Assembly: GCA_013399015.1 (NCBI GenBank)
Contig: VWZX01006814.1
Location: 2,232,001-2,296,000, forward strand
DNA from: Galbula dea
Lineage: Eukaryota; Chordata; Aves; Piciformes; Galbulidae
DNA length: 64,000 bases
Direction of reading: 5' to 3'
Shown: one piece after another, positions 12,601-26,000 of the stretch
Numbering within the stretch: the stretch's first letter is position 1
How the letters are laid out: each line of letters begins with the position of its first letter
Notes under the pieces: generated by a model
The model's database searches: none
What the model was told of the DNA's origin: nothing
Seen by the model: the letters and a program-made list of their open reading frames with translations, nothing else
Position numbers and translations under genes: made by a program

Positions 12601-15600
12601 AACCTCAAAGAAGCAGAATGGAGCTCTTTTTCAGACATGATATTCAGACTTGTTCAGTTTAATTTTAAAAAAATTATATTAAGAAATATTTCTCAGTGAT
12701 TTATTTTTGGTTTTGCTTCATGTTTTCTACTCCAGTTTTACCCACATTCATAATCCACTCAGCATATGGTAAAATCTGAGAAAATTCACAGTCAGAGAGC
12801 CATTAGAGTAAGTGGAATGAGACACATTTTCTGTTTAGCCTTATGTATCGCCTGCAGGAATTGCTTTTGCTTCCAGGGAAAGAAACTCAGCATGTAGATC
12901 TTCAATTATTAAATGTAATGACTCAGAAGAAAAAGTTGTTCTTTCTCTCCCCTAGAGATAAGTAGCTTATGAACAATGGTAAATACCCCAAAGCTTGAAT
13001 TCTAGATAGCAGCATTATAGCTACAGCTTTGTAAGTCGATATAGAATTCCTGCTAGTGTATCAAACCCCAGCTTTTTGTGTATTGAGATGTGAAGTGACT
13101 AGCAAACACAGGAAAAAAGTAACAAGGACAGAAGCATTTGACTAGAGAACTGAAGATTTTTTCCCTTTGGTTGACAGTTTGAAGGTAGATCAGTTATCAC
13201 CAGACATAATCCAAGGGTTATTTTTGAAGTGCTTGACTCAGGTGGGATGTGTATCAGATGGGTTCTGATAGATTTTGACAGTCATTGAGCTGAGTCCCCT
13301 GCATTCATTGTGACAATGTATTAGATTAGACCCTGGTAGAGAAAGTTCACCTTGAAGAACAATCCGTGCTACCAGCCACCAGGCCACAGAGCTGTTGTCC
13401 TCCTGACAGCCCTTCTTAAAAAAGGAGACATTATTGAACTATGGAGAAGACAGTTTTCAATTCAAGTAGGAAACTCATCTTGCCTATCTGTACTCCAGAG
13501 GTTGAATTCTTCAGCATTTGTTTCAAAATTTATGGCTCATTTTCCCTGAACTAAGTAGAGAGCAGAAAAACATTCTGAAAAAACCTGTCACATATAATGC
13601 AAAATACTTTGCCCAGGAAAAAATTACTTCTATGGAAAACACAGGAGCTTAATCATTAGATTCGTGACTGCACACTGTGCATACTTAGTAACTTCCTTTA
13701 GCTAATTTGGTTCATCTTGAACTTTGAGAGGATATTTAGAATTATACAGGTATCACCCTTGCATTTCAGATAATACACTATGAGCTCTCCAAGTAACATG
13801 ATGAAGGCAATAACACAAACTGTTGGAGAGACATTTAATATCAAAAAGAAGAAACAATATTTTACTGCCAAATTGTTTCTTGAGAACCAGCAAGGCAAAG
13901 GAAATAAGTTATTCATTGGTTGGGAAGAGTTCAGATCTTAAAGATATTCCTTAAGCATCAGCTCCAGGAATATCAGTCACTCAATTCCTTTGGCAGCAAA
14001 ACAGTGATATCTCATTCATAGAAAAGATGAATTATGGAAGTGATCAATGCAATGCAGCCCTGAAGTGGCAGGAGTTCAGAACATCAGGTTCTATGTACAA
14101 AAAATACATGAGGCCACTGGTGCTCAACAGTGGGCCATGGGGGGAACCTTCAATTATTTTATTCAGAAGAGAGACTGGTAATAAACTTGCTTCAGATCAG
14201 AAATATTAGGTATCTTCCATGCTACTTTGAAAATACTGGGTTTTATTTCTATTTGTGCATCTTCTATTTACTAATCAACATCTGACTACTCCAGAGTCAA
14301 AACCAGACAATAAACCAGACAGAGATGACAGAGATGACTAGAAGATCCACACAGATGCAGGAATTGCAGGTCTCCAAAGAGGGGATACCCTTTTTCACAC
14401 TGATTATGAAAGACTCCTTAAGAGGCAGATGGACATTTTTTTGGGACATATGTAGAGATGGACACATATACCATATGTTGCTAATGGAGAAGCATATTTC
14501 ATGATCTAAGCCAAAAGAAAAATTGTAGAGTGAACAGTTAGTTCAGACATGATTAGAGTAAAATTTACTATACAGGACTCTTGAGACTGGATCTGATTAA
14601 GATGGGGAAAGAAGTATATGGTAACAGATGTTTACCATGACCCAATACAATCATACTCTGAAGGAACTCTATTAGATGTCTATGTCTGTTGTCCCAACAA
14701 GAAACCATAAAAAACCCAAAAGGACTGGATACCATCATTAAGATCTGAACCAGAAATCTCTGCTTAGAGCAAGGTGGAAAATAGGGATATTTTATAGCTT
14801 CAAAATACATTAAAAATACAATGAAAGAAAACCTCAATCTTGAAATCTTCATATTCTTGCCATTCTGGAGGAAAAGAAATATTTTCCTAATGGTGTGCAT
14901 AATGTGATACAGTAGAAATTGTCTGGCAGTGCAGAAGATATTTTTCAGAAAACCAACAGATTTCAAGATCAACAAAAGAAGAGAAAAAACCCCAAAACAA
15001 CCACAAAGCAAACGCTGATTAAATCTTTAATTGTACATTTTGGATAAGTAAGGTCTCTGGCTGCTTTTGTTTTAATGTAATTTTAAAGCAAAGTCCTTCA
15101 AGCACCGTGGAGAGAATGTAGATGATTAATCAGACTGCTCCTTAACTGCTGTAATTCTAAGATATTTTGCATTTTTTCCTCAGATCACGTTTTGGCTCTT
15201 TGTGTGTACATTGGTGATTAACCTCTGCAGAGGAAATGGAAGAGGCTAAATGAATAATCCCAATTAAATATGGCAAAAACATTTATCAATCCAACAGTAC
15301 ATCTTTTCTCTCCCTTTCCTTGGGCAGTACACAGTTGATCTCTGCAGGAGGGAACCCTCCAGAAAATTATCTGGATAGTAGCATTTCTCTGATCCACTTT
15401 TTGATAAGAAAGACTGGTGCAGCTGTACAACAGGTTTTGCCTGCTGTCTTTAAACTTCAGCTTGTGAGCTAAATATCAGAGTTCTTCTGCAGCCCTTGGT
15501 TTCCTTAATTTAAAATAAAAATATTTCATACATTAGTCTCCTACGTAAAATGTATAAGATGGAACAAAGACAAATAAGATTAAGTAAACATGGGTCTAAA

Positions 15601-15875
15601 ACCTCATCTAGCAAGATGAAGTTAAGACAGGTTCTGAAATGTGGTTTGCACCTGTTAATGGCAAAAGACCAAGAGCTCCTACAAGATTGTTTTAAGATAT
15701 AATCCTCAAGCAGGTCTACAGAGGAGCACTTGGAAGTGATAACTAAACAATCCACATTTTAATGATCTGCATGCAGAATAATTGGATGAGAGTGAATATC
15801 AAAAAGAAGCTTAAGGAACATTGTTGTCTCCAAGTACTCAAATTGTAATAAAAAAAGAGTTAACTACTTTGAAAA

Positions 15876-16027
15876 GTCTGTGGTCAAACTGCCAACCTTG
15901 GAGTCTTTCAGAACAAACTAGATGAACATCAAACAGTAGTGTGACAGACACAGCTGATCCTGTCTAACAAGGGGGACTTGCATTAGATGAACTCTTGAGA
16001 TCCATTCTAGTCCTCCTTTTCTGATTT
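15876..16027 (+). mobile_element. Old CR1 3' fragment, plus strand
   Basis: The segment CCAACCTTGGAGTCTTTCAG corresponds to the CR1 codons for SLEVFK. It is followed by an AACTAGATGAACATC-like stretch, then AACAAGGGGGACTTGCATTA and GATGAACTCTTGAGATCC, ending in a CATTCTAGTCCTCCTTTTCTGAT that corresponds to a degraded GGTCCCTTCCAACC / ATTCTATGATT end. The order and spacing match a CR1 3' terminus. Divergence is high, so this is an older insertion than the pair near 8 kb. Confidence 0.75.
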
Positions 16028-17077
16028 TGTCTACTAGAGAGGATCAGGCTGTAAGTCAGCTCACCAGAATGAGATTCAAATAACTTGTTGGTACAATCTT
16101 CCTGGGAAGGAAAAGTCAAATGGACTCTTGACGTTTACAGCTTGCCACATAGAACATTTCCTGCCTGATTACAATGAAGAGATATTTATATGGATTTAGT
16201 TTTTCTAGTTTAAATCTCTTGGATTCATATGCAGGGAATTTTGAATTAGATTTTAAAATTTGAGATAGAAAATAAAATACTTGTGATTCATTTTTTTACC
16301 CTCTCTTCTTGAATGATATAATTGCTATGTTCCTCTGATGTACTTTGCCTCTACAAGCTCATTCAAGGTTACAAGGGCAGAATGTAGTCTGAGCACAGAA
16401 GTGATGTGTATGGCTACACATATATTAAAGCAAAATGTCAAAATACAGAAGGAGGCATGCTAAAGGGTAAGTATTAAAAAGTAATAACAGAAAAAATGCT
16501 TGGAGCAGGTGAACAGCTGAAGTGCAGACTTTTGCCCTTTGTTCCAGGAAAAAAAGAAAATACTTGAAAAAAAAAAAATGCGGAGATTTCTGGTTTATCA
16601 TAACCAACACATTCTCTTCTCTTAAAAGAGCTAGCTGGATGTTCTTCCCACTCAGAGTTACTAGTGAATAGAGGAAGCACAAAATTCTATGTGTAACAAA
16701 AGACAATATAAATAAGAAAACATTTTTTCCAGACCACGAAAGTTTTAAGTAATATTTTGTGGGACAGTCTGAATTCAGGAACAGACACAGAAAACGAGTT
16801 CCCAATGAGGATTCATTTACTTTGCAGTCTAGAAAAGAAGCTAAGAAACAAACATGGAGATAAAGTGGAAAATTGATCAAAAGAGAAATAGGCAGGAGGT
16901 AGATCACTAAAGAGATGTAGACAAAGCAGCAGAGAAAATCCTGCTCTAACAGTTGAGCCACAACCAGAGTGTGAAACACTGTATCCAATGGAAACAAAAA
17001 TTTTAATGAGTTATTGACTGAAAAATGCTTGGAAAGCCCATTATTCCTTAAATATTACCAAGCACCTCCCATTATAA
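16028..17077. other. Unique sequence with a 190-codon antisense open frame
   Basis: No gene is recognised. A minus-strand frame of 190 codons (16425-16997) is open, very rich in Leu, Phe and Ser, and has an A12 run (16567-16578) inside it that reads as Phe codons. Its hydrophobicity is the expected product of T-rich template strand composition. There is no recognised domain, no signal of codon selection, and no promoter or poly(A) context. Confidence 0.5.
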
Positions 17078-17945
17078 TAGTATCATAGTATTGTCTGAGC
17101 TGGAAGGTCCCCAATAGAATCGTCAAGTCCAGCTCTTAAACCCATGGAGGACACCCCGAGAATCACACCATGTGCCTGACAGCATTGTCTAGACTCTTCT
17201 TAAACTCCATTATGTATGGCACTGAGACATCTTCTCTGGGGAGGCTATTTCCAGATCCCAATCACCCTCTGAGCGAAGAGCCTTTTCCTGATCTCCAGCC
17301 TGAACCTCCCTTGACTCAACTTCATCCCTTTTCCCTTAGTCCTATCACTGTCCACCAGATTAAGAAGATTGGTCTCTGCCCCTCTACTATCCCACAGAAT
17401 CACAGAAACTTTACTGTTGTAAAGGACCCTCAAGATCATCTAGTCCAATCGATAACCCTACACTACTCTTATCCCTAAATCATCTTATTCCCTGCGAGGA
17501 TGTTGAAGACAGCTATGAGTTCTCTCAATCTCCTCTTCCTGAGGCTAAAGAGACCTCAGCCCCTCCTCATAATGTTTCCCCTCTAGTCCCTTCATCATCT
17601 TCATAGCTCTCCTCTGAACACTCTTCAACATCTTCATATCCTTTCTAAATTGTGGAGCCCAGAACTGCACACAATACTTGAGGTGCAGCTGCACCAGTGT
17701 GGAGTATAGCAGAACAATCACCTCCCTTGACTGTCTGGCAGTGCTGTTCTTGATACATCCCAGGATACTATTGGCCCTCCTGGCCACCAGATCACACTGC
17801 TGACTCATATTCAGCTGACTGTCCCTCTCTGCACTGCTGCTCTCCAGCCTCTCACTCCCCAGTCTATACACACATCTGGGTTTGCCCCATCCCAAGCGCA
17901 GAACCTGGCACTTGCCAATTCTCCCATTGAGAAGAAACTTCTCAG
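17078..17945 (-). mobile_element. CR1 LINE, minus strand, interrupted
   Basis: This is the longest CR1 body in the window. Minus-strand translation gives CR1 ORF2 C-terminal motifs in order: KCQVLRLG, YRLGSERLESS, LNMSQQC, RRANSILGCIK, SREVIVLLYSTLV, YCVQFWAPQ, VQRRAMKMMKGLE, then after an interruption SDRTKGKGMKLSQGRFRLEI and RKRLFAQRV. The 3' end with a GACCTTCCAGCTC-like segment lies at 17078-17110. A few residues between LESS and LNMSQQC are deleted. A second CR1 3' end (17394-17469) is inserted between the segments matching the 'RRLRELIAVF' and 'SDRTKG' regions. The 5' limit is a judgement: similarity fades beyond about 17945. The element is inactive. Confidence 0.9.
17394..17469 (-). 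mobile_element. Nested short CR1 3' end
   Basis: Inside the larger minus-strand CR1, the sequence ACAGAATCACAGAAACTTT, then GTAAAGGACCCTCAAGATCA and TCTAGTCCAATC, is a second complete CR1 3' terminus on the same strand. The outer element resumes on its right in the correct order. It is a severely 5'-truncated insertion of about 76 bases, flanked on both sides by TATCCC (17388-17393 and 17470-17475), a possible short target-site duplication. Being nested, it is younger than its host. Confidence 0.8.
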
Positions 17946-20900
17946 AAGTTCTAGTGACCTCTTCCCTCCAACATGAGCCATATAGCTCTGCTATAGGCAT
18001 CTCAAAAACAGGTAAAGTCTCCAGCCAGCACTGGAAGAGTCAAAAAAGGTCTCCGCTAGAGCAGTGGGGTGCTGGGGCTACCTCTGCCAGATACGTGCTC
18101 TCAGCACATCATACAGGGGAACCCTGCAACCAAATAACTTGCCCAGCTTCATAGGAGAGTCTTCACTCACTGTACTGGCACAGGATTCCCTTGAGAATTC
18201 CAGCTGGTAAATTAATCTCATTGTTTTATTCTTCCTCATCTGGAAAACTGGGTCAGTGATTTTTCTTCTATTTGTCTTGACTATTCTGAGTAAAATTCTC
18301 CAAGACAGAAACTTTCTTCACTGCAGTTAACTCTAGCCATACAAAATTCAGAATGTCTGTTATCCAAACTTTGATGTGTCCTTCAGCTTTTTGCTGCAAA
18401 CAGAAGAGCTGGGAACTTGATACATTTTTAATGAAAGTGTTGTCATAGGGCTTCTAGATTTGCAGCAATTCATTTTGCTAATAATAAAACCACAGTAATT
18501 TTACTCTGTTTACACAGAGTACATGTATTTGAAGTACTCAAAAGCTTGTAGGTGATATTTTTTAAAGAGTTCTTAGGAAACCCCCCACTTCAGCTTTTCA
18601 GCTATGGAAGGCTTGCTCCTTAACCTCTGGTTCTCACTCGTTCCACCTCATCATCACCTACAAGATCATTCTGCACATAGCTGAGCTTTAAGCACAAAAG
18701 CTGTGCTTTGAATCAAGAGATACCATTGTATTTCTGCAATAGAAACACATTCTCACTTCTGGATCTACAAACTTATAGAGCCAAAGAATGATGTTCCCTT
18801 TGACTTTTGTTCATGTTCAAATAGTATGAATTCTCTTGAGATTTTGGAAAGACCCCAAGTTATCACCACATGACAGGATGTACTTTATGGCTATGGTATG
18901 AAAAAGAGTCAAACAACAGGATTAACTTTATTTGCCCAAGGCTAAGGAAAGAATGTCACTTCAGTTGCCTTCAGCACAATGCAACAATGAAACATACAAA
19001 TAAATAGTTCTGAAAAGGATTCACTGGAGTAAAAATGAAATAATAAACTCACCTTTAGTTACTGAAAGGTTAATGGATTCATGTCCTTAGATCCGTTCTG
19101 CATTACAAATCTCCCAGATCAGCTAGTCAAAACAAATCATGCTCAAGACAGAGGTCATGACTAGTAGTGTTCAGCAGTAATGTAATTGGATGATTTATAG
19201 TCTTCCTTATCACGAGCACTGGGAGCAATAAAGGTTGCAACTAGCTTAGCAAACACACCTTGTTTCAACCTGGTGCTCCTCAGACTATTTAAAGCAAGTT
19301 GTAAAACCACACCATGAAACATCGCAGACACATCTAATGGCAATAGAAGCTGTTTTGTGGAAACTTTTTACTTTATAAATGCAAGATTTGAGCTGAATTG
19401 GGTCCCAAGCTTGGTTCTTTCCCTGATCTAATTAGTATTCCTTGCTCATCTTTCAGGTGACATCACTGAATGTTGTCATTGATATGCCTGGAGTCATAAT
19501 AATGTTTCCTATAATAAATGACGAACTATAAAAGCAATAGGTTGTCTGACTCCATCTGTTTCTTTTCTGCACTTGATATTTTCTATTGAAATGACATGTA
19601 TTACTAGGGGTTACAATACTGAAAACTTCCCAAGTAATAAGCTGTGGATAGTCTTTGCTACAAATGATTTTTTTTTCTTCCCCATTCAAGTCTACACCAG
19701 GACAAAATTGAGACAACTAGAAATGGTTCTTGACAAGACAGAGTAGGCCTGTAAAAGAGTACTGTGTAGGTTGAACATTAAAACTATCACCTACAGGAAA
19801 GCCATCTTGAATTCATTGTTTATTATGATTCACAAATGAAACCTTCTGAGAAGATACAACTCAATGTTGATTAGTTAGCTGCAAGGTTAATACTTTACAA
19901 TGCAGACAACGAAATCCATAATATTCTTGATTTAAATCATGGATTTGCTATTCTTTTTCTTAAGCAAATATTCTAATCCTGAGGTTATCTGCTTCTGTGA
20001 CACGTCTCATGTATTTCACTGAGAAACTCCATCTAAGGTCAGGTTTGGACAGAACACCAAAATTTTCCTAGAACTCCAGCACATTGAGACATTCCCAACC
20101 AATTACATCTCAAATGGCATCTCTTGACCTTTTGCATCAATTGACTGGCTCCATTGTGACTCTTCAGCTGTGTAAAATGTCTTTAGAATTTAACTAGGTC
20201 AACCAGCTCAAAAGGCCCCATGCAGAGAGAAAACTTAAAATAGTACAAAAGCATTCCTGCAAAATTAATCACTGATCCCTTCACATATATTCCCACCAAA
20301 AGCACTAGTTTTAACAGTAACTCCAAAGACATCTCATTTCAGAAACAGTAACGAAGGGTAGCAGTTGATCCCCACCTCAGCACTAGAGCAAGGAATTTGA
20401 TCTTTTCACCAAGTAGACAGGAATGTACAGTCAATGTGCTCACTTTTCATACAACACAAGCCACAGATTTATAAATGAAGACAAATGAAATAACGTGACT
20501 AAAATCTTTGCAGGATATAGCCAGGTATATGTACAGCATAGCTGCTACTTACACAACTGAGTTGTCTTTTTATGATGAGGAATAGCATGCAATGTTTTTT
20601 GAAAAAAACAAAACAAAAACCACCAAACAGATTTTCCTACCTGGGGGAAGGACAAGTTGTCAGTTGCAATGCTGTTATTTACCTATTCCCCAGGGGAGGA
20701 AAGGGAAATCTCCACTCTGGAGCCATATAAAGGTTCTGTGGAAACACTTCTTGGGATTTTTTTGTTGTTGTTTTTTAGCTATCTGTCAGTGTTGCTCACC
20801 ACTGTCTCCTCCCAGCCTGCATTGTTCAACAGTAAATTTTTATTCAAAGTGATTTCAAGACCAAACTAGCCCTCCACTGCCCTTGTTTTAGTAAAGAGAA

Positions 20901-22933
20901 AATAACTCCTCACCTATCTTCAGTTCCTAAAGTGCTTTATTACAGTCAGTTATATCTGCCAAAACAAAACTGCAGACTACAGGTCCTTAAGATGGGCTGT
21001 TTAAGGAGAGGAATCACCATCTTAGAGTGTCCTTCACTGAGCTGACTGAACATATGGATTTGCCTCAGCTGAGACCCCTTACTAGGGATGGAAGAACCCA
21101 GGCTTTTCACCAGATGAACCACATGAACGAGATGAGCCCTTCACAGGTGAAGCAAACTTAAGAACAGCCACCCAAGGTGAGGTTGAGTTCACATAGCAAT
21201 ACCCTGGCTTTCTCATGAATTTCAAATGCTTCATGCAATGACTTGAATAACTGATTAAAAATAAGGACAGAAATCCAGTTTCTTTCACAAAATTGACCAC
21301 TTTCTATGTCTTCAACACATTTTACTTGTTCCCATTGTACTGCAGGGTTTATCTTCATAATTTACAAGCATATAAGGGGCTTTCATGTTGTCTTTTCAAA
21401 TCAGACTGAGCAAGAAAAGTCAAGCCTAATCAGTACAGTGACATAATTTCTAAAGAGCAACCCATCTTCAACTTCCTGGCTTGTCCATCACTGGGTTACA
21501 GTGTGACTGAAGCAAGAGAGGAAGAGCCTGAGGTTTCATGAAGAAGTTTGATAGATGAACCTATGCTGTAGAGCTAAGAAGATAATTATTTCTGAAGATT
21601 TACCTGGGCTGAGAAATTGGTTTAAGCTAGAAACAATAGGCATGATTCTCTCCCCATGTATTCATCAGCAGAGAGGCCAATGGAGCCTGCAATAAGGGAT
21701 GTACGACATTGGACACAGCAGGCATAACATGTAGATGTTCTAAGAGTAACGGGGGAAAAAAACCCAGGATTTTTCAGATAACTGTATCTTGCAAGTAAGC
21801 CCTACATCAAACAATGTAACAGGAGATGAAGGGAATAGAAAGCAGAGTGAGGAGTCTGAAACCTACACCCAGCTTTGCAGCTGACCTAATGCCTGGCCAC
21901 GGTCAAATTGTTCCATATTTCTACAGTTAATGTCCCTTTATCTCTTTCTGGTTTTGACCTACCCCATTGAAAACCAACAGCTGGAAGAGAATCTGCTTTG
22001 TGTTTAATATGTTACTACAGTTATTAGCATGCATGTAACAACAGTAATAAAGGGCCCAGATTTATTGTGTAATAGGTATTGTCTAAAAAAATAAGGTCAC
22101 TTCATATACTCATTCCTTTGACATTCTCTGTAATAGTGTCACACACAAAAAAAGCATTTAAGGAATATTTGCCTATTTCAAGTGACCATTCATTCCAAAG
22201 GGTGTTTCCAGAAGCTAAGGTTGCAGCCCAGCACTACTGTTATTCCTAAGCTTACCATTCTTCATAAATGGTTCAAACCAAAATTATAGGTTTATATTCC
22301 TGTATTAAAGTCTGATATCTCAAAATATTTGTTGGCTGTGGTTTTTTTACTGATTTAATGAAAACTGGTCTAAAAATAGCACTCCTTTGAGATTTGTACT
22401 ATTAAGCCATTTTTATCAGTAAAATGTTCAGTGTCTTACATTGCTAGAATGATGGGAAAATAAAATAACTTTTAAAAGAAGTATCCAACAACTTGCCAAG
22501 GTTTTAGTTACAAGATTATAGGGCTGGATTTTTTCACTTTATTTGCTGCTAGATTTAGCAAGTAAGTGGCTATTTATACTTCCTTTCCCAAGCCCCATCC
22601 TGCTATGTATCACACAGAAAACACACTGTTCTGTTATTTCTTGTTCTGAGTTTATGCCAATAGTCAGGAACATATGGAAACCAAGAACTACAGAAGGATT
22701 TGTGCTGATTTCAGAAAGAAAGTATATAAATGGATAGATACTATCTGCAAAGAAGTGCCCATAGGCTTCTTTAGGTTGCAGCATTGACATCCTTGTCCTT
22801 CAAAAAACTCAGGATTGGATCTTTTCAAGAACATCTAGTATGCTATTGAAAGTCAATGAAAGTTTTGAGGAAAAAAAATTCCACTAAACAACAAATTTCA
22901 AAGGCTATTACAGAGCCTCTTCATAGCACTTAC

Positions 22934-23027
22934 CTTTGCTTGCTGAATTATAGATGATTGCTGCTCAGGCTGCTCATCCATAAAAAAAGTAGCTTCTCGG
23001 TGTTCTCCACTTATCACCGCACAGCAC
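22934..23027 (-). other. Candidate exon (unconfirmed)
   Basis: On the minus strand a 94-base segment reads 31 codons (beginning CCAVISGEHREATFF and ending SSIIQQAK). It is bounded by TTGAGTTTAG on the acceptor side and AAG|GTAAGTGC on the donor side, a strong consensus. It starts with one leftover base and ends in phase 0, which would let it join the phase-0 candidate at 9587-9649. I recognise no family. The chance of a 31-codon open run in one of three frames is high, so splice sites and sequence feel are the only support. Confidence 0.2.
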
Positions 23028-26000
23028 CTAAACTCAAGAGCTCAACCACAGGCAGATTAAGGCTGTAGAAAGACATTTATATGGGTTTAAATTCTGTGCA
23101 GGTGGTTGCAGGGAGCAGGCAATTGATTTAGGATTAAATTCACCTGCAGGATTTGGGTTGAAATTCACCTGTTACAGAAACACAGTCTGTGGAATATGTA
23201 ACAATTCCTAAGCATCATTTTGATTGGATCCCAGCACTTTTTTGAATCAAAAGAAACAGGAGGACTAAAAGATGACAAATAGTGGATATATTCACAACCA
23301 GTTAAAAAGAGAAAATTAAATGGAAAAGTAAAACTGTGCTCAGATGGGTTGTACAATAATAAGAAAAATTTGCAGGAGGATGTAGATATTTTGTAGTAAA
23401 ACATGAGCCAAATGGTGCCTTTATATTCAGCTGTATAAAAGACCCACTGTTCTGTAATGCTAAGAAGTGTCCAACAGGAGAACTTAGGTAACAGAAAAAA
23501 ATCTAAAACAGGTTCAGTAGAGAGCTCTCTAATATTGTTAAGTCAAAAGAAAATGCTGTTTTGGCTTTATTTTCTAAGCTGCTTGACAATCTGTATTCAC
23601 ATTTCAAATCTTGCTGAACAATGTCCTTGTAGGTCCAAGGTATCTGACTTATGGTTGTGTGGATTTTCCTGGAAATCATGGGACTCTACACATCAATTCA
23701 AGAATGCCTTGGGAAGGACACAAGTATTCTGCAAACATTTAGTGGGTGAATGACAATATTTAAGAAGGCTACACTTGGGTACTCAAACATTTTAACAAGA
23801 AAGATTCTTCAAAAAGAAGAAAACTACTGAATAAGAAGGAAAACCTCAAAAGGGCACCATGCTGACCCCTCCACTAGATTTCAGGTCAGTGCCCATAACG
23901 GACTACAAAGAGAAACTGCTTCTTTACAAAGTGATACTAGGCTGTACCATGACCTCAGATAATATTCTTTAATAGATTTAGCTATGTCTGCCGGATGCTT
24001 CACAGTATTTTAGGTACAAGTCAGGTGAAAAAACTCATCCAGAAACAGACGTGGGAAACAGCTCTGTTGTTATGTTCTGTTAGCTCTCAAGCTTTGGAAA
24101 GTTGTAACAAAAGCCTTTATCCATCCTTAGGTTAAGTTGAATCAGGTTTACCTCCTTATTACTGAAATTCAAGGTGTTAAAAATTTACTGAATAGCCAGG
24201 CATATGTTTTCAGTTATCTTCCTTCTTGAGAAGGAAGTTGGTCAGATGACCTTCTGAGGTGAAATAAATAGAAAGTACATTTTGAACATACAGCTCTGTC
24301 TGTGAATTCTTTATGGGAAATTGACTTTTTCCATACAGAAGTTGCTTACAAAGTAGAAGTCTTGTTTATATACTGTAAAGTAGTCATGCAAACATGAGTT
24401 ATGCTTTAAAAATTTTGATCTGTTTATGACATGGGAAAAAAAGTGTATAAGGTTTTCATCAGACTTCAAATCCTCTTCATTCTTCAGCAGAAAAAAAAGT
24501 TAGCCTGGGGGTTTGTGGGTTTTTGTTTTGGGGTGTTTTTTTGTTGTTTTTTATTCACTCTTCACTAAATCCCAGCAATAGCATATTTCTATTATTTCTT
24601 CATAAGACAAACTCTAGCATTGATTTCTAACCACCATTCTATTATGTATGACACATTAGCACTTCCATGATTCTATATTCAATACCTTCAGATCTGTCAA
24701 TGTGCTCTGAGCCTGACACAATTGAAGACAGTGCAAAAAAAGCTTACTTATTTCAGTTGGCTTTGGAACAACATTCCCTAAAGAAATTTAGCCTTATACG
24801 CCACCCTGTGTTAGACCTGCTCTTTTTCTGTGTCTTCTCAAATGCAGCAACTGAGCCTGACAACTCCTATAAATCATGTAATTGGGAAACCAATGCACAT
24901 AAAAAGAATTATGGCAAAATCAATTTTTTTTTTGTAATATCCTGAGCCAATGCCCAAGACAGACAGCATCAGAGCTCCTCAAGTGATCATTATGGTTCAA
25001 GAAAGGTTTGGGAAAACCTCTCTACAAGAGATAGTAAACAAGTATTGAGTAGAACCATTGAAATTATTTGTTTCAACCACTATAGAAAGTCACTAAGGAG
25101 AAAGAAATTGCTACCTAAATTCATGACCAGAATTCAGAATTATGGATAGCTTCACTTCAATACCACCAGGACATGTCTTGAGAAAATCCACTGACATCAG
25201 GAGTCACCCAAAATGACTGTGGCTTCTTGAAGGACTATTTGAAGCAGTAAGAGGTACTTAACCATTCAGTTTTCAGACCAGCTTTTTATTACAGTGGAAT
25301 TGCTAAACATTTACCCCGGTAAACCTAGCCCTTCAGTTTAAACTACACACATTTTGATGACTGCTTTTCACATTATTAACTAGCAGCTGAACCTTTCCTT
25401 ATTCCATAATTAAGGATTTTTTCTTTTGACTTGCACCCTGGTGTTTGACTTTACTACTAATTGACAAGTATAAAATGAAAAGAACATAGGTTTCTGTATG
25501 CCTGCTTTATTATGGATATGCATCTCTCAGTGACTAGATTACAAGTAAATAAAACTTAGCTTTTTCTGTTTTCTTCTTATGTAATTGCAAAATCTTCCTG
25601 CTGTTTTTCTGGGTTTTGTCCTTACAGCATCAAAAAATGGTGCTACTGACATTTGGGCTACTGTTTTTGCCAGAACTGGCAAAAATGTGTAGAAACTAAA
25701 TTATTCTGGGAACTTGGCTCCTCTGTTACTCTGGGGAGACACTGGTTGAAAGGGTTTAAAAGTCATTAGATGACATGCAAAGTAATGTGTGAGCTTTGCC
25801 TTCATAAGGAGCCAGGCTGAAAAAAGCCCTAATCTTCACAATTGTCATGAACTGCTGTCTTGCTCTGTGGTCACAAGAAAGGGAAAGGACAGAAGGAGTG
25901 GGCTGTATCTATCACTTGGTAAAGTCATAAGAAGAAGAACAAAGAATTTCTGTACCACAGTGCTCTCCAAGTCACATTTTGTTCTACAGAGCGGAAACCC

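Larger units (their letters stand above)
8713..15875. other. Repeat-poor non-coding stretch
   Basis: No gene or transposon is recognised. An A15 run lies at 9200-9214 and an A/C-rich tract at 14983-15012. The one point of interest is a 63-base open segment with splice-like borders on the minus strand at 9587-9649, described separately. Open frames of 101 to 147 codons at 11141-11446, 11448-11789, 10176-10502 and 14568-15011 have no recognisable domains. Confidence 0.55.

Noticed and set aside
19030..19080. Minus-strand AAG|GTGAGT donor
   Set aside because: The sequence just upstream contains stops in most frames unless a 9-base exon is assumed.
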